Source of the DNA: Metarhizium brunneum
Lineage: Eukaryota > Ascomycota > Sordariomycetes > Hypocreales > Clavicipitaceae
Direction: 5' to 3'
Assembly (NCBI RefSeq): GCF_013426205.1
Contig: NC_089425.1
Span: forward strand, 3,224,001-3,288,000
DNA: 64,000 nt
Below the pieces are notes generated by a model that was not told where the DNA came from, did not search any database, and saw only the letters and a list, made by a program, of their open reading frames with translations. A program made the position numbers and the translations under genes. Each line of letters opens with the position of its first letter. Position 1 is the stretch's first letter. Below, piece after piece: positions 34,942 to 46,736 of this stretch.

Positions 34942-35558
34942 CTACAAACCGCCAGCCTTGCAAACCTTGGTGGCAGTAGGCACAAACTTATTATAACGAT
35001 CAGGGTAAGCAGACCGCTGGACACGCTGGCAAAGCGTACCAACAGCCATGGTCTGCCAGCCCTTGAAGCGCTTCATCTCGGTGAAGAACTGGCCCGCCGA
35101 GCAAGCCGCGTCCATGTCACACTGGACATTCTTATAAATAGAGGCGCGCTGCTGGAAGAGGCCGACGCTGTCGTGGTCAGAGCCGACGCGGTCGTGCGGC
35201 AGTTTCAAGGAAGCTGGAACACCACTGTTGGCGTACATGACGAGGCTGGACTATATTCCACAAAGAGCAATCAGCAAGAGAACCCGTCTCAACCAACGTA
35301 TTCGGGGCCCTGGTTGGCACGGCAAGGGCGTACCTCGGTGAGAGCGGTGGCGATGCCAGCCTGGCATCCGTGGGCGCCAACCCCGTCCTTCTTGGCCTGG
35401 GCGATGATGCCACGCGCATACTTGGACTGGAGGGCGTTGAGGTCGGGCAGGTTGCCGCGGGCTTCCAGTCCGCCTTGGACGTCGACGGCCTCGGTGGGCA
35501 GGGCGCGGGCAGACGTGGCGCCGAGGGCCATGTACAAGAGAACAGTAGACACCTTCAT
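34942..35558 (-). CDS. Small secreted lysozyme-like protein, bacterial-type domain
   Basis: Two exons (35558-35334, 35250-34942; intron 83 bp) give 177 aa. A signal peptide (MKVSTVLLYMALGATSARA) and a short propeptide-like stretch precede the domain. The domain carries AKKDGVGAHGCQAGIATALTE, then VPASLKLPHDRVGSDHDSVG, LFQQR, AGQFFTEMKRFKGWQ and QRSAYPDRY. This pattern is the one found in actinobacterial secreted proteins that accompany NlpC/P60 peptidases and looks like a goose-type lysozyme or transglycosylase fold; fungal copies are often labelled NlpC/P60-like although the Cys-His-His peptidase itself is not visible here. The Glu of TALTE is a plausible catalytic acid. A role in attacking bacterial walls is inference. 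The family resemblance is from memory of the motif and should be searched. Confidence 0.8.
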
Positions 35559-37203
35559 TCTGCAGGCCGTTGGAAAACAAGAATGAGTAAAAAGTGTCGA
35601 CAAGTTACTGATTGTATCTGCTGTGTGTTTCTGTGTCGTTCAGTGAAGCCAAAAACACAGGCTTGGGTAGGATGAAGCAGACATCTTATACACCCAGACG
35701 CTGGCTTCATAAGCCCGTAAGCACAGCATCCTTCACGATCCTGGCGTTCAAAGTGCTAGAAGCTGAATTCGGCCAGGAAGCACCCGATGTAGCCAGCGAA
35801 GCTGATCCCATGCTTCGCGCAAAGCTGACCCGAACAAGGCATCAAAGTCCTAGCATACCGATGGCCCGACCGTGACACTCGGCGATGCATCGAGATCCCA
35901 TCTTTTCCCCGTACCCCGTACCTGGCATCTTTTTGGCCAAACTAGTTGCCGTAGAGGGGAATCCAACGTGACGATCCCTGCTTCAGCCCTTCAGCCCAAG
36001 ATGCGGTCCAGGTCCACCGTCCAGATTCCAGCCCGGCAGATGGCCGAGCGACCTCTCAGATGACCGTGTTCCTGGCAGCCTCGACGCCTGGATGTAACGG
36101 GAGCGGACGGCCCATGCGAATAAGCGCTCTGGAAGAATCGGCGCCGGGTTCCCCCGTCTTAGAGCCGTAGATTGAGAAACGAAAATCGCTTCGCCATCCA
36201 TTCCTAGACCGGAACCCCAGGATCATGATTAGCGATGGATTTGGATCGTGTTTGCCACTCGGCTAGCAAAACGACGGCCACAAGGGCGACCGCTTTGATG
36301 GCTCGCTTCAACTTGCGATAGGTTGGCAACTTACTCTGTACCTAGGTTAGAGTCTACAATCCGGAAGTGTCACTTCAGCTCATCGCTTGAATCGTGGTGC
36401 TATTTTTAGCACGAGACATCTCCGACATCACTGGGCAGCCCAGTCTTTGTTGGTTTTCACGGGTATTGCCGAGTGTCGTTTCCTGACTTCATGCTTGATC
36501 GCGAGACGCCATGATTTAGGACGAGCACAAGATGCCCGACGGAGACAGAAATGGCTTCTTGCTACCCACCATCACAATGTTTTGCACTCAGGAGGGTCAA
36601 ATCAAATGCCAGACCAAATCAACTTCATTCGCTTTCCACTGCGAAATCAGGCTATACCTAGGGTTCGATACCAACACCGTCGATACAGTTGCATCTCAAT
36701 ACCAAAAGACCGGCATTGATGCTCAGATCTAAATGCCAAAAAAAAAAAAATAACTGGTCGTCATTTCGTCATGGAAACACAGGGAGTAGACAACGCTCCC
36801 GGATAATAAAAACAAAGATGAATAGGAGATCGGGCTTCCTCTCTTTCCCCTGGAACTCTGGCCCAGGCTCCCTCTACCATGGCCACATATATGCCGGTCC
36901 CTGAGGTAATTATTGCTTGTGCATGTTGTGTTTTCCCCCTTGGTTTCCTATCTCCCCCATCAGAGACTGTGCCACGTCATTCCAGTTGCATTTCTGATGG
37001 CCAACTCGTCCCCAATCACTTCTGCTTTGCTAACTTGGCTATACCGAAATGCCAACATGGCGTATAGGCAAAAACATGAGCGTCTAATTGGCGCAGCGTG
37101 CACTTCAGAAGGTGTCTGTATCTTCACTAGCTACAGTTCCAAATGTATCTTGAAAAAAGAAGAAAACATTAGTGATAATTTCCACGTGAATTAAATACCT
37201 TGT
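35559..37203. other. Intergenic region, no supported gene
   Basis: About 1.6 kb. The left end is the promoter of the secreted protein gene; the right end holds the 3' UTR of the 1730-aa gene. A TACCTAGG element lies near 36337-36349 and an A-run of about 13 at 36738-36750. No coding feature is supported. Confidence 0.45.
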
Positions 37204-40200
37204 TCAAGCCGTACCTCTTTTTCGTCGTCTTTCTTCTCTTGCTGCCTCGTCTTCAGGGCTCTTTGGTGTCATGGCTCGTGGCCCGCTAGGTCGTCGACTG
37301 GGAACGCCAAGCGCAGCATTCAGATTCCTATTCTCCAACTTGGGGCTACTTCCAGAGTAGTGGCTGAGATACGTCGCCGTCATCGTACCGTACCCGCTCT
37401 CGGAGCTCTGCTGGGGAGCTGGACTGCCCTCCTTCTGTATCTTGGATAGCCGACTGGACTTGGGCGGCGTTTGTGAGCCAGGAGATTCAATTGGCTCCTT
37501 GGGAGGGCGAGGCGGTCCGGATTGCTGGCCAGGCGATGAGAAGTAGTCGGCCTCGGGGCCTGGAACAGACGAGTTGTTGCTGTATCTATTGGTGTTTGGA
37601 GGCAAGCGGTTAAGGCTGGTTGCTGAACCAGCCCACTCAGTAGATCTTGGTGTCATGGGGTTGTTGTACTCCTGCGCTGAAGACTCCAAAGCAGTTCGGA
37701 ATCTCTCTGTTTGACCAGGTCTTGGCTGGGGATGCTGCAAGTTCAGCGAGTTCCGATGTGCCTTGTACTTGGGATCCTCGGGCGTCATGTATGAAGTCGG
37801 CGGCGGACCTTGTGAGTTGCGGCGTTCGCCTCGAATTCCCTGAAGGTTTGGATCCGAGAACCCAGAGTGCAGTTTGTCTTCGCCATATGGGTCATGGCTG
37901 TACATGTGATCATCGTCGTATGACGCAAGACTAGATGCAGACCTGGAGGGAGGTTGGAAATCATCGTATTTTGGTCCCTTCTTGGAGGAACCACTGCCGC
38001 GGAGAGCCTTTCCAACACTCGAGGCTGTCGTTCCTGACCATCGCGAAATCTTTGGCAACCACCCGCTAGAGCTGCTGGACTTGTGTTTCTTGCCCTTGTC
38101 GGTTCGTGGTGTGTTCTCGGCGCTGAGGGGTTGAGGATCTGCAGCAGGCGCCAGCCGTGGCGGAGTATCAAGAGGAACCGAGCCTCCACGCTGAACGTGT
38201 TCTGCTTGAGTTGCGGTCTGCAGATACCCACCGCCAGATCTCTCTGCACTTGGGCTGGGATGGTCGTACTGGTACTCATCGTCATTTTCAGGCACAGTAC
38301 TGATTCTGTGCTCAGAGAACTTTCGCTCAACACCGCCAGCCGCTTGGCCACGGGGCTGTGATGCGGGTGCTGCTTGCGACTGCGTGGCAGGCGTAGGTGT
38401 CGAAATGCCTTCTGGCTCGTAGCCCTTGTCTTGTTCAAACTGATCCTCGGCTCGGAAATTTTCATATGATTGCCCTGGTCCCCCAGTCGAAACTGCCGGT
38501 GCTGTCTGCGTCTTGAGTACATCGACTTCGCCGAGAAGCTGCATAAGCATATCTTCGATGCGGGTTAGGTCGTTGGTGCCCTTGGCACTAAGGCCTTGCA
38601 AAGCCCGCTTCCAGAGATTCTTCTTCTTGACAGCAGCTTCATCAAACGTGCCAGCTTGCGACGGGCTTTGCAGGGAGCGGGAGGCTGCCCCCGGATATGG
38701 CCTCGGCCCGTTGATGGCCTTTTGCAGCTTTTCTGTGTTTTCCGCATTGGAGAAGATCACATCATCCCCGGTGTCTTGCACAAGTTCCTTCATCTCACGG
38801 AAGGAGTTGCGCATCTCGAGAGCAGCATTCATGAGCAAGGCAACAATTTCTGTATCCCGGGCGCTTCGTTGGGCGTCACGCACCATCAACTATGCATTGT
38901 CAGTCAAGGAAAAAGATGCGGGATTATACGGCCTTGCTGCTGGGTGTGTCGGGGTAACTTACGTGTTGCATCAAGGCTAGGATGTCTTTATTTTCGATGC
39001 GTTCTATACCCGCACCTGTGGCGGCGTCGTAGAATGGCGAGGCCATGCCCTGGGACATGCCGCTCATGTGCCGAGCATGAGACTTGGGCACATAGAAGGG
39101 ATCGTCGTCTGTTACAGCAGCATTAAAATCAACCGCCTTGCCCTTCGCCTGCGGATCAGGGGTCCGGTTCGGACCGTTTGACATGTAGCCCTCGTCGTAC
39201 TTTTGACCAAAACCAGGACTGCCGGTGTTGAACGGAACTTCGAGTCCTCTGCTGAGCAACTTTTCACTGAGCTCAGGATTCACAATAGGGCTCGCGTCTT
39301 CATATGGATTGGTAAGCAGAGTGTCCCGTTTCCGCTCGTCAGATGTACGGTGCCATTCATCCTGATCTTGGCTCGCTTCATTACTGTGGGTGGCAGCCAT
39401 GCCTGCGGCAGCTCCCAATGCGGCAGCTCCAATGGCCTCAGCAACTCCAAGCCCTCCTGCTCCAGCTTCCTTGCCCTTGGCCTCTGGAGCATACCCGCTC
39501 ATCTCTCCTTGTGTTGGTGTTGCCCTACCAGACCAGTCCTTATGGGCGGGCTCGCCGTCAAGACGCTCTTCGATCAACGAGGGATTGGTCTGCAGCTCAT
39601 CGTCGACATATCCAATTTCTGGCATAGGATTATCCATGTCAGGCAGACCACTGGCACCTAGCTTTGGATGTTCTTCGAGGTCCAGTCTATCAATGCTGTG
39701 AGTTGGAGTGTTACGTGGCTCCCAGCCATGTTGCATGGTTCTCTCTTTGAAGGATCTATTTCGAGCCACACCAGCGGGCTGGAAGTCCTCCACGAACTGT
39801 CCTGAGGCTACTGCTTGCTTCCTCTCCTTTGCAGCTTTCAACGCTGCTGCTGCTGCGCCAACTGCGCCAGCTGTGATGGCGGCTTCCGATGCAGTCGGCG
39901 AGTGTCGATACTTGGTTCGAGGTACCTTTCTCCCATACTCATCAACATCATACTCTGCGTATTCCTGAGACTGAGCCACGGACTTGGACCCTGGTGTAGT
40001 TTGTCTTTCGTCCTCTGGTTCACGAGGGTCATTAACGTCCATCTTCTCAGGGCTGTCGATGTTGGGAGAAATCTCAGGCCTGGGTTGTTCCTCGTATGAA
40101 ACATTTGAATCCCTGGCAGCGTTTTGATCATATCCCGAAGCTCCAGTAATGACAGATTGGTCGAGCATTGATCCATCTACCAGAGACGCAACCGCAGACT

Positions 40201-42469
40201 CGACACCAATGGGAGAATGAACAAAGTTGGGGTTCGCCGCGATTCCTCGAACAGCCTGACCAGTAGCAGTCTCATCAAATTGCTCTCCGCCATCTGCAGA
40301 GGCCCGGTCGAATTCCCGGCTGCGCACGTTGCCTCCTGCAGAGCCATCTGATTGCAAGGACAAGTGTTGACGAGTTCGTTCAGGTGACTTGGCTGGGGAG
40401 GGCATTTCCATGGAATCCCGGGGTAGTGGTGCTTCACTGCCAGCTTCCGTGTATCCGGAAACACTGGGAATCGGGCTAAGTCCTCTGGCGCCGGCTTGAT
40501 AAGGAACGTACCGAAGAGGCGGAGGGACATCTTGCGTGCTGTAGTAGCGGTCTTCAAAATCATCTTCAGGATAGTCAACTGGCTCAGGCACGCCTCTGCT
40601 GCGTTCGTAGTCGTCGTAGGAGCCGATGGGAATCTTTCGTCCATACTCATCTGTCTCGTATTCTTCAACATAGTCCTTGCTGCCTCGAGGTAATGCTGTT
40701 AGGTCACCATGAGATACGTTTGCGTGATGCATAGCCAGGGCATGTTGCTCTTGGTTTACCGGCGACTTGACACGAGTCGGGGTTGACGCGCCTGAAACCG
40801 CCTGTTCGCCGTGGACAAGACCTCTAGCCGGCGCAGCCACAAGCTCTTCGCTCGCAGAGTGTGGTCGGTCTGATTCGGCCGACAGGATGGAAGTTCGAGT
40901 AAGCTCGGAAGGGTTTATGTCGCTCATTAGTGGCATCGGGGGCTCAGGTGCAAGGTGCTCGTCGTCCAACTCTGAATCAAACTGCTCGTGATCCAGGCTA
41001 CGACTTCTGGTGTTTTCGGCTCTTCTCCTGCGTCTCTCACGTTGTTTTCTATCTGGTGACTGAACAACATCATCCATGGCAGAGCTCGCACCCTTGGCCA
41101 ATGCCACCCCAGCAGCTCCAGCAGCAGCAGCTTTTAGCAGATCGTTACTGCGCCTTGGGGTTGTGGCATCTCCTTCATGTGCCTCGTACTCAGCGTTGAT
41201 GGAATCATGGCTGGGGCTACGCAATGAGATGTCATCATCGTAGTCATGGCGTGCCTCTCGATTCCGTCGGTCTCTTTGTTTTGCCCCATCTCGCGAGCTC
41301 TCGCCTCGTCCGCCAGAAGACCGCCTGCGGTCGGATGAGACGTCCTCTCTCGAAACAGAGGTGACGGACGAAGTGAGTGAGCCACGCCGACTTTCACGTT
41401 TGCTTTGCTCCCTCTTAAGCGCGCTCAATTCGGGTAAGATTAGCCTTCGGATAGCATCCTCCACAGTCTCAAGAAGTTTTGGGTTATTGATTGATGATTT
41501 CGAGGCTCCAGAGCGGACGGAACGCGTATCAAGGGAGCGATGGCTCGGGGCGAGATGAGACGACACAACACTGGAATCCGCCGCACTTATATTGGATTCC
41601 TGGTGACCGCGACTGGACCGTTGACGTGGGGACCGAGCCTCATCCACAGCGCGCTCACTAACAACACTGCTAGCCCTGCTTTTTGAATGTCGCCTCTTCT
41701 CGGACTTGTCTTTTGATTTTTCGGTAAGTTTAACACGCTCCTTTGCTCGAGTTTTATTGTTGCTTATTTCGCCCATGGCCGATCCTGCCAGCGCACCGGC
41801 GGCCGTGGCACCAATAAGTGCCTCACCGCGAAAAGGGCTAGAGGAGCGTTTACTGTCTCCTGCAGGACCCGAGCCGTCCAAAAAGCTGTCTGTTGGGATG
41901 GCAGAGATCTCGGAAGGATTCCCTGGCTGATACGGCTCGGCAGAGGGTATCAACGGACTCGCGGGGCGCCTTCGCCTGTGGCTGCGGTCTATTTCAATGT
42001 CGATGGGATTTCTCGAAACATTAGATTCCTCGGTTGCCGAAGCATACGATGTCATGCTGTTTGTGTCCTCAGCGTCGTGCAACTCGATTTCCCGAGATGC
42101 GATGGCTTGGTCAAGGGGAATGCGGCGGGTGAGGGAAGCCTTGCGGGAGCCCTTGGTCTCGGTCACTTGGATATGATCGCCTTTGCTCTTCTTGGACGGA
42201 GTCAGACGGACGCGGACGCTTGGTTTGCGTTCTTGGCCACCAGATCCGCTTTTCCCACCCTCGAAATACTCAATCAGTAAGGACGTTTGAGATTTGCTGG
42301 ATTTGTGGCCGCGAGTTCGGATAGTGACTGGGGTACCATCCTCGGGAATAGAGTAGGAGGATTTCTCGTCGCCAGGCTTGGACAGGTCGGTTGCCACCTC
42401 GCTCGGAGTTGTCGTGTCAGTCTCAGTCGGGGCAGGAAGTGGTGGCACTTTCCTAGATTCGGCGCCCAT
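37204..42469 (-). CDS. Large low-complexity 'involucrin-repeat' type protein (1730 aa)
   Basis: Two exons on the minus strand (42469-38963 and 38889-37204; intron 73 bp, phase 0) give 1730 aa. The N-terminus has a conserved-looking block with PVTIRTRGHKSSKSQTSLLI and EYFEGGK. The middle is rich in Ser, Arg, Glu and Asp, with RS-like stretches and at least four Ala/Gly-rich short hydrophobic stretches (for example GATAAGALAGSAMG, KAAAAGAAGVALAKGA, AGAVGAAAAALKAA, IGAAALGAAAGMAAT). The motif DEYGRK occurs twice, near residues 606 and 841, each in a Tyr/Asp-rich setting. Across the splice junction lies a helical segment (DILALMQHLMVRDAQRSARD through EIVALLMNAALEMRNSFREM) that looks folded and conserved. 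The C-terminal third is Pro/Ser-rich and disordered. Its composition resembles that of the 3464-aa protein. Function unknown; structural scaffold at septa or cortex is one idea. Confidence 0.87.
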
Positions 42470-43357
42470 TGTGCTGACGTGCGGAGGGGAACAGGAATGG
42501 GGATTGAGCCGACCTCAGAGGCTCCTTATTTCACAGCCTCGCAGCGTTGAGGATCAGGAGCAAGGCGGGCTACCGTGTCCCGGGCAGTTGAGGATATCAA
42601 AAGGCCAAGATGGTATCAAGACATGCGGAACGGTGCAACAAGACTGCTGAAAGAAGCACAACCTGGGCAGTGGTCAAAAGGTCAGCCAGAGTCACACAAC
42701 ACAAAAGACTGTTGCCTGTATCTCGGATTTGGGACATGCGACGAACCCACAGTGGGCGACGGTTGACGCAATCAGTCGTGTCCCCAATCTTGCAAACTTG
42801 GAGAAAAAGGAGGCGGCGCAAATTCAAGAAGGGGTGTTAGAGCAAAAAGAGGGAAAAAAGAGAAGGGACAAAAAGACTAAAGGCGCTGTTCCCGCCGTTG
42901 AACGTCGCAGCTCAAGACGTTACGCTTGGGGAGACGAAAGAGGCGGTTGTGCGAGCAGTGGTGTCAAGTCGAACCATGCGCAAGGCCAGTGCTGTGGCAA
43001 CGGGGTGACGGCGCTGAGCACACCAACGAAAGGAGGCCGTGTCCCAAGTCTCCAACGACTTGGGCTGTCTATTGTCGTTGTCGTCCAACTGGAGAGGGGC
43101 TTTGTCTGGCCTGGTGCTAAAGTTGGGAGCGGCAGCAAGGGTGTTCCCGCAGGTTCGCCACAAGTGTGAGGAACCCCGTATGTAACTCTGTGTGGACTTT
43201 GGTCGCAGACAGCAGATGACTAGCAGCAAGACGAGAGCAGACCATGCGCGAGGATGACGATGTGATGGAAGAAGATGAGAGGTGGGATCTTGTCCATGGG
43301 CGACAGACAGGTGAAGCCAACGGGCGACCAGCAAGCGGCAGCGAAACTAGCGGCAGG

Positions 43358-43392
43358 AGGAGCAGCAGCAGCGCAGCAGCAGCAGCAGCAAG
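43358..43392. repeat. CAG/GCA trinucleotide microsatellite
   Basis: An interrupted run of AGC/CAG triplets (one GC interruption) upstream of the 1730-aa gene. On the complement it would read as GCT/CTG and gives poly-Ala/poly-Leu frames that should not be taken for genes. Confidence 0.8.
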
Positions 43393-43693
43393 CATCAGCC
43401 GGCTTCGAAGCGTGAACCCCAAGATGATGGAGTGCGAGTGATCAATTGATGTGGCGGCGGAGGCGGAGAGCAGGCAAAGTAAGAGGCCCACAGACTCCCA
43501 GAAGTCAAGGACCTTCAGACCGTCAGAGGAGGGGCGGTGGCAGCCCAACCAAATGCGCAAGCCATCTACGGAGAAGCAGGGCTCGACGATAGGACGACGA
43601 CGCTTTGTTGTTGTCCAAACAGGGCCCTGATTGACGGGGGGCTGGATTGATGAGTTGGCGGTGCTGGCGAGCTGATCCAATGAAGCTTGCAGG

Positions 43694-43718
43694 CAGCCTG
43701 CAGATAGCCTGCAGACAG
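43694..43718. repeat. Short 11-bp tandem repeat
   Basis: Two adjacent units AGCCTGCAGAT and AGCCTGCAGAC, preceded by a related GCAGGC. Non-coding. Confidence 0.6.
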
Positions 43719-46700
43719 CTCTGCGGCACCGGGGTGGCTGGTCGGGTGGGCGCGCGGGCAGCTCGGGTAAGCTAGCACGCTAGCGACATCAATTGATGGC
43801 ACCTGGGACTTTTGGACCGTTGAACCAGACTGTTTGGCCTCGATCTTGTCTGATTCGGATATGCAGTCTGGTACCAAGCCGTGGCGTCATGGTGAATGCT
43901 GGAGGTGACGGTGGCGACAGCAAGGAAATGAGGAGCGGCGTTTGTGTGTCACGAAAATTAGGAAGGGAAAAAAAAAAAAAAAAAGAACCATGCTGGCTTC
44001 CAAAGGTCGGTCCCATGTCCTCCCCTCCCCAGTTGCGGCCAAACATTTTTACAACTGCCACTCATCAATGCCGCGGCACCGATAACCACAAACACCGGAA
44101 ATCTTGAGCACATCTCGACCTGCAACCCGAATGACACGCCTCACTAGCCCGTCCAACTGCATGCGCCTCCAGATGGCCTGGCGCACCAAGTCTGTGCACA
44201 ACTGCGCAGCTCTGCAAAAAATTCTGCAAGGTGAAGAAGCGTCTGCACTCATATGAAGCAACGAATTGTTCCATGGTGCCTTCTTTTTCTCTTGTCAATG
44301 CCTCCCTCGTCCGTCCCCAAACTGAAGACTGTTTGACCCATGTCCGTTCCGGCTGGTTCCTCTTTTTACATACACCAGAGATGATCATTGAAAAATTAAA
44401 AATTAAAACAGCATCAGACCATCGGGGAAAGCTGCCGGTCGTTCCAACAACAATGGGGTCCGAGCTCGGCAGACATCATCGTCCCCAGCCAAGCACCGCT
44501 GCGTCTGGTACCATTCGAAAACTCCATACCGTGATGGGAATAATTGAAGCTCATGCGCCATGCGCCTTGCCAAACCAAACACCCCGTGGCCACAAAGTTT
44601 CAAGCGTTCCTCTTCTCCACAGAGGCCCGTTCGGGACCCAAATTCAATTTCAATGCTGCCAAGCCCACCAGACATGTGCAGCCACATCCAGGGCTCCTCT
44701 CCAAATGCGACCTCCACACACAAGCCCGCGCCGACCAATCACTTGTACAAACTCTCTGTACCTCAGGCTCAAGTTGCCTCGCTGCCATGGTAACCGTCAG
44801 ATGGAAGCACGATAAAAAAAAACTCGGTCAAGCTTAATGAGGTCTTTTTTTTTTCAGTCATCTGGTTGCGAATCTCTGAATGCCCGCCACGTAGCGTCGG
44901 GCCATGACGATCAGACGGTTCATTTGGGGCTGGTCCCGGACCAAGTCTAGCGAGTCCAACCTTTTTTTTATTCGGCTATCTTCTTGGATGCCGGCCAAAA
45001 CACTTGGGCTTGGCACGTCGCCTCCGCACTTTGATTCCGCCGTCTCCATTCACCGTCCCAATTCGTAGTGCTGGCGGCTGGTGATGCGCCAGATTTGGAG
45101 GCACGCATTCCAAATGTATCCCTTGGCGTGGTTCCCGGAGCTTGAAGGGTTGGGGATGTGAACCTTGTTTGAATATCGCGGCAAATCACCAGGTTACATC
45201 CAATCCCGTCTAAAGGGCTGCATGGCAGGTGGTTATTATTGTATTGTATGAAGGACCGAGTACGCACGTAACCTATCAATGGCACGTGGCTGTGTACACC
45301 CGGTTGATGCCATGCACTCCAAAATATCAGCATGTAAAGCGCAGTGCGTCAAATCAACAGCACTCAATCGGTAGGTAGAAGGACAACTTGGTCAGAGGCA
45401 ATGAGTATTCGAACTGTTCGGGGACCGTGGCACGAATTGTCTCCATTGTTTTATAGGTTGTCTGCATCACCCTGTATGCACATGGCTAATCTTGACGACT
45501 ACACGAATGAATTACGAGCAGCACACCAACAAGCAAATGTCCAATACGATTCCATACACGACGCGGCCCCAGACGAATGACAAGACGGCTACCTCGTACT
45601 ACAATACACCAAAAACAACTACCACGTCGCGGATCGAGATCCCTGTGCTCAATCAAATAAGCTCATCTTCCTGCGAGCACCCCGACAGTGGCATCAAGGC
45701 CAGGTTTCATCATCAGTTATCCCGCATCCCAGGAAAGGCATTAAAGATACGCAGGGAGTCACGGAATACTAGTTTCCCGCCTGTCAAAGCATATACCCAA
45801 GCTATGTACCCAACATTGGGAGAATGACAAGGAACGACATCATACTGCGCCCTTTCGTTCCTATACGCAGTGAAAGAGAGTAGAAAGTTGTTGTGAATGA
45901 TATAAAACGGATTACGCACCCACTCATAACGGGCGTAACTCACAAACGTAGCACTGCACTTGCTCATCGTGATAGCTCTGATATTTCAGACTTTTAGCCC
46001 TGTCCCCGCAACTGTGCTCATGACACCAAGATGCAACAAGCAATATATTTGTGATCATGACCGCCCGTCTCAAGTAAGCACATTCCGTAAACAACGTCAC
46101 AACACTTTCACAGCTCTAGTGTAGTGAAACCCTTGCGGCTCTATCCCGGAGCTCAAGCAGGGCAACACCGTCATAGGTCCTGGCGTGGTTGTCATTTCGA
46201 CTATCCAGTGCCAAATTCGATAAATATCATCTTGCTCACCAACTCAAGGGTGGCCATTTCTCAAGCTGTAAAACAACCTTGCGCTTGGTCGTTGAAGCCA
46301 TGCGCAAAGGCGCCTTCGGCCCGCCTCTCAACACCAAAGAGTTTGTAGGATTCCCACGGAAAGGATCTTTTTCTTTCAGGCATCCACGAAGCTACCAACC
46401 TGGCTGCATTCGCAGTAACTCCATATAACACGACTCGATTTCTTCATTTCATTAATGTAGTCCGATTGTAGATCTGTAGGAAGAACAAATACACATACCA
46501 CTGTGACTATACATGAGCCAAGAAGCAGAAGGAAAGGGGGGGAAAGGGGGAGAAAGCCGTAACAAACGCCGAATTTCACCTCCATTGTCCAATTCATTAC
46601 CAAGCACGCAAAGTCCACCAAGTCAAACGCCCCGTTCACGTGTTTGTATTTGCCAGCTCCCAATTTTCCCATAACCCGGTGCGATAAATCATGTCCAACG

Positions 46701-46736
46701 TGAAAAATGACAACAACCACCACCAAAACAAACAGG

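Larger units (their letters stand above)
42470..46736. other. Long intergenic region, no supported gene
   Basis: About 4.3 kb between the start of the 1730-aa gene and the stop of the small membrane protein gene. No frame shows a domain. It holds a CAG/GCA microsatellite (43358-43392), a short tandem of AGCCTGCAGAT units (43694-43718), an A-run of 15 or so near 43969-43984 and several T/A runs. The 500 bases left of the gap are likely the promoter and leader of the 1730-aa gene. Confidence 0.45.

Noticed and set aside
43117..43680. Minus-strand frame of 187 codons with a poly-Ala/poly-Leu stretch that resembles a membrane segment.
   Set aside because: The hydrophobic run is produced by the CAG/GCA microsatellite; no domain, no splice support.
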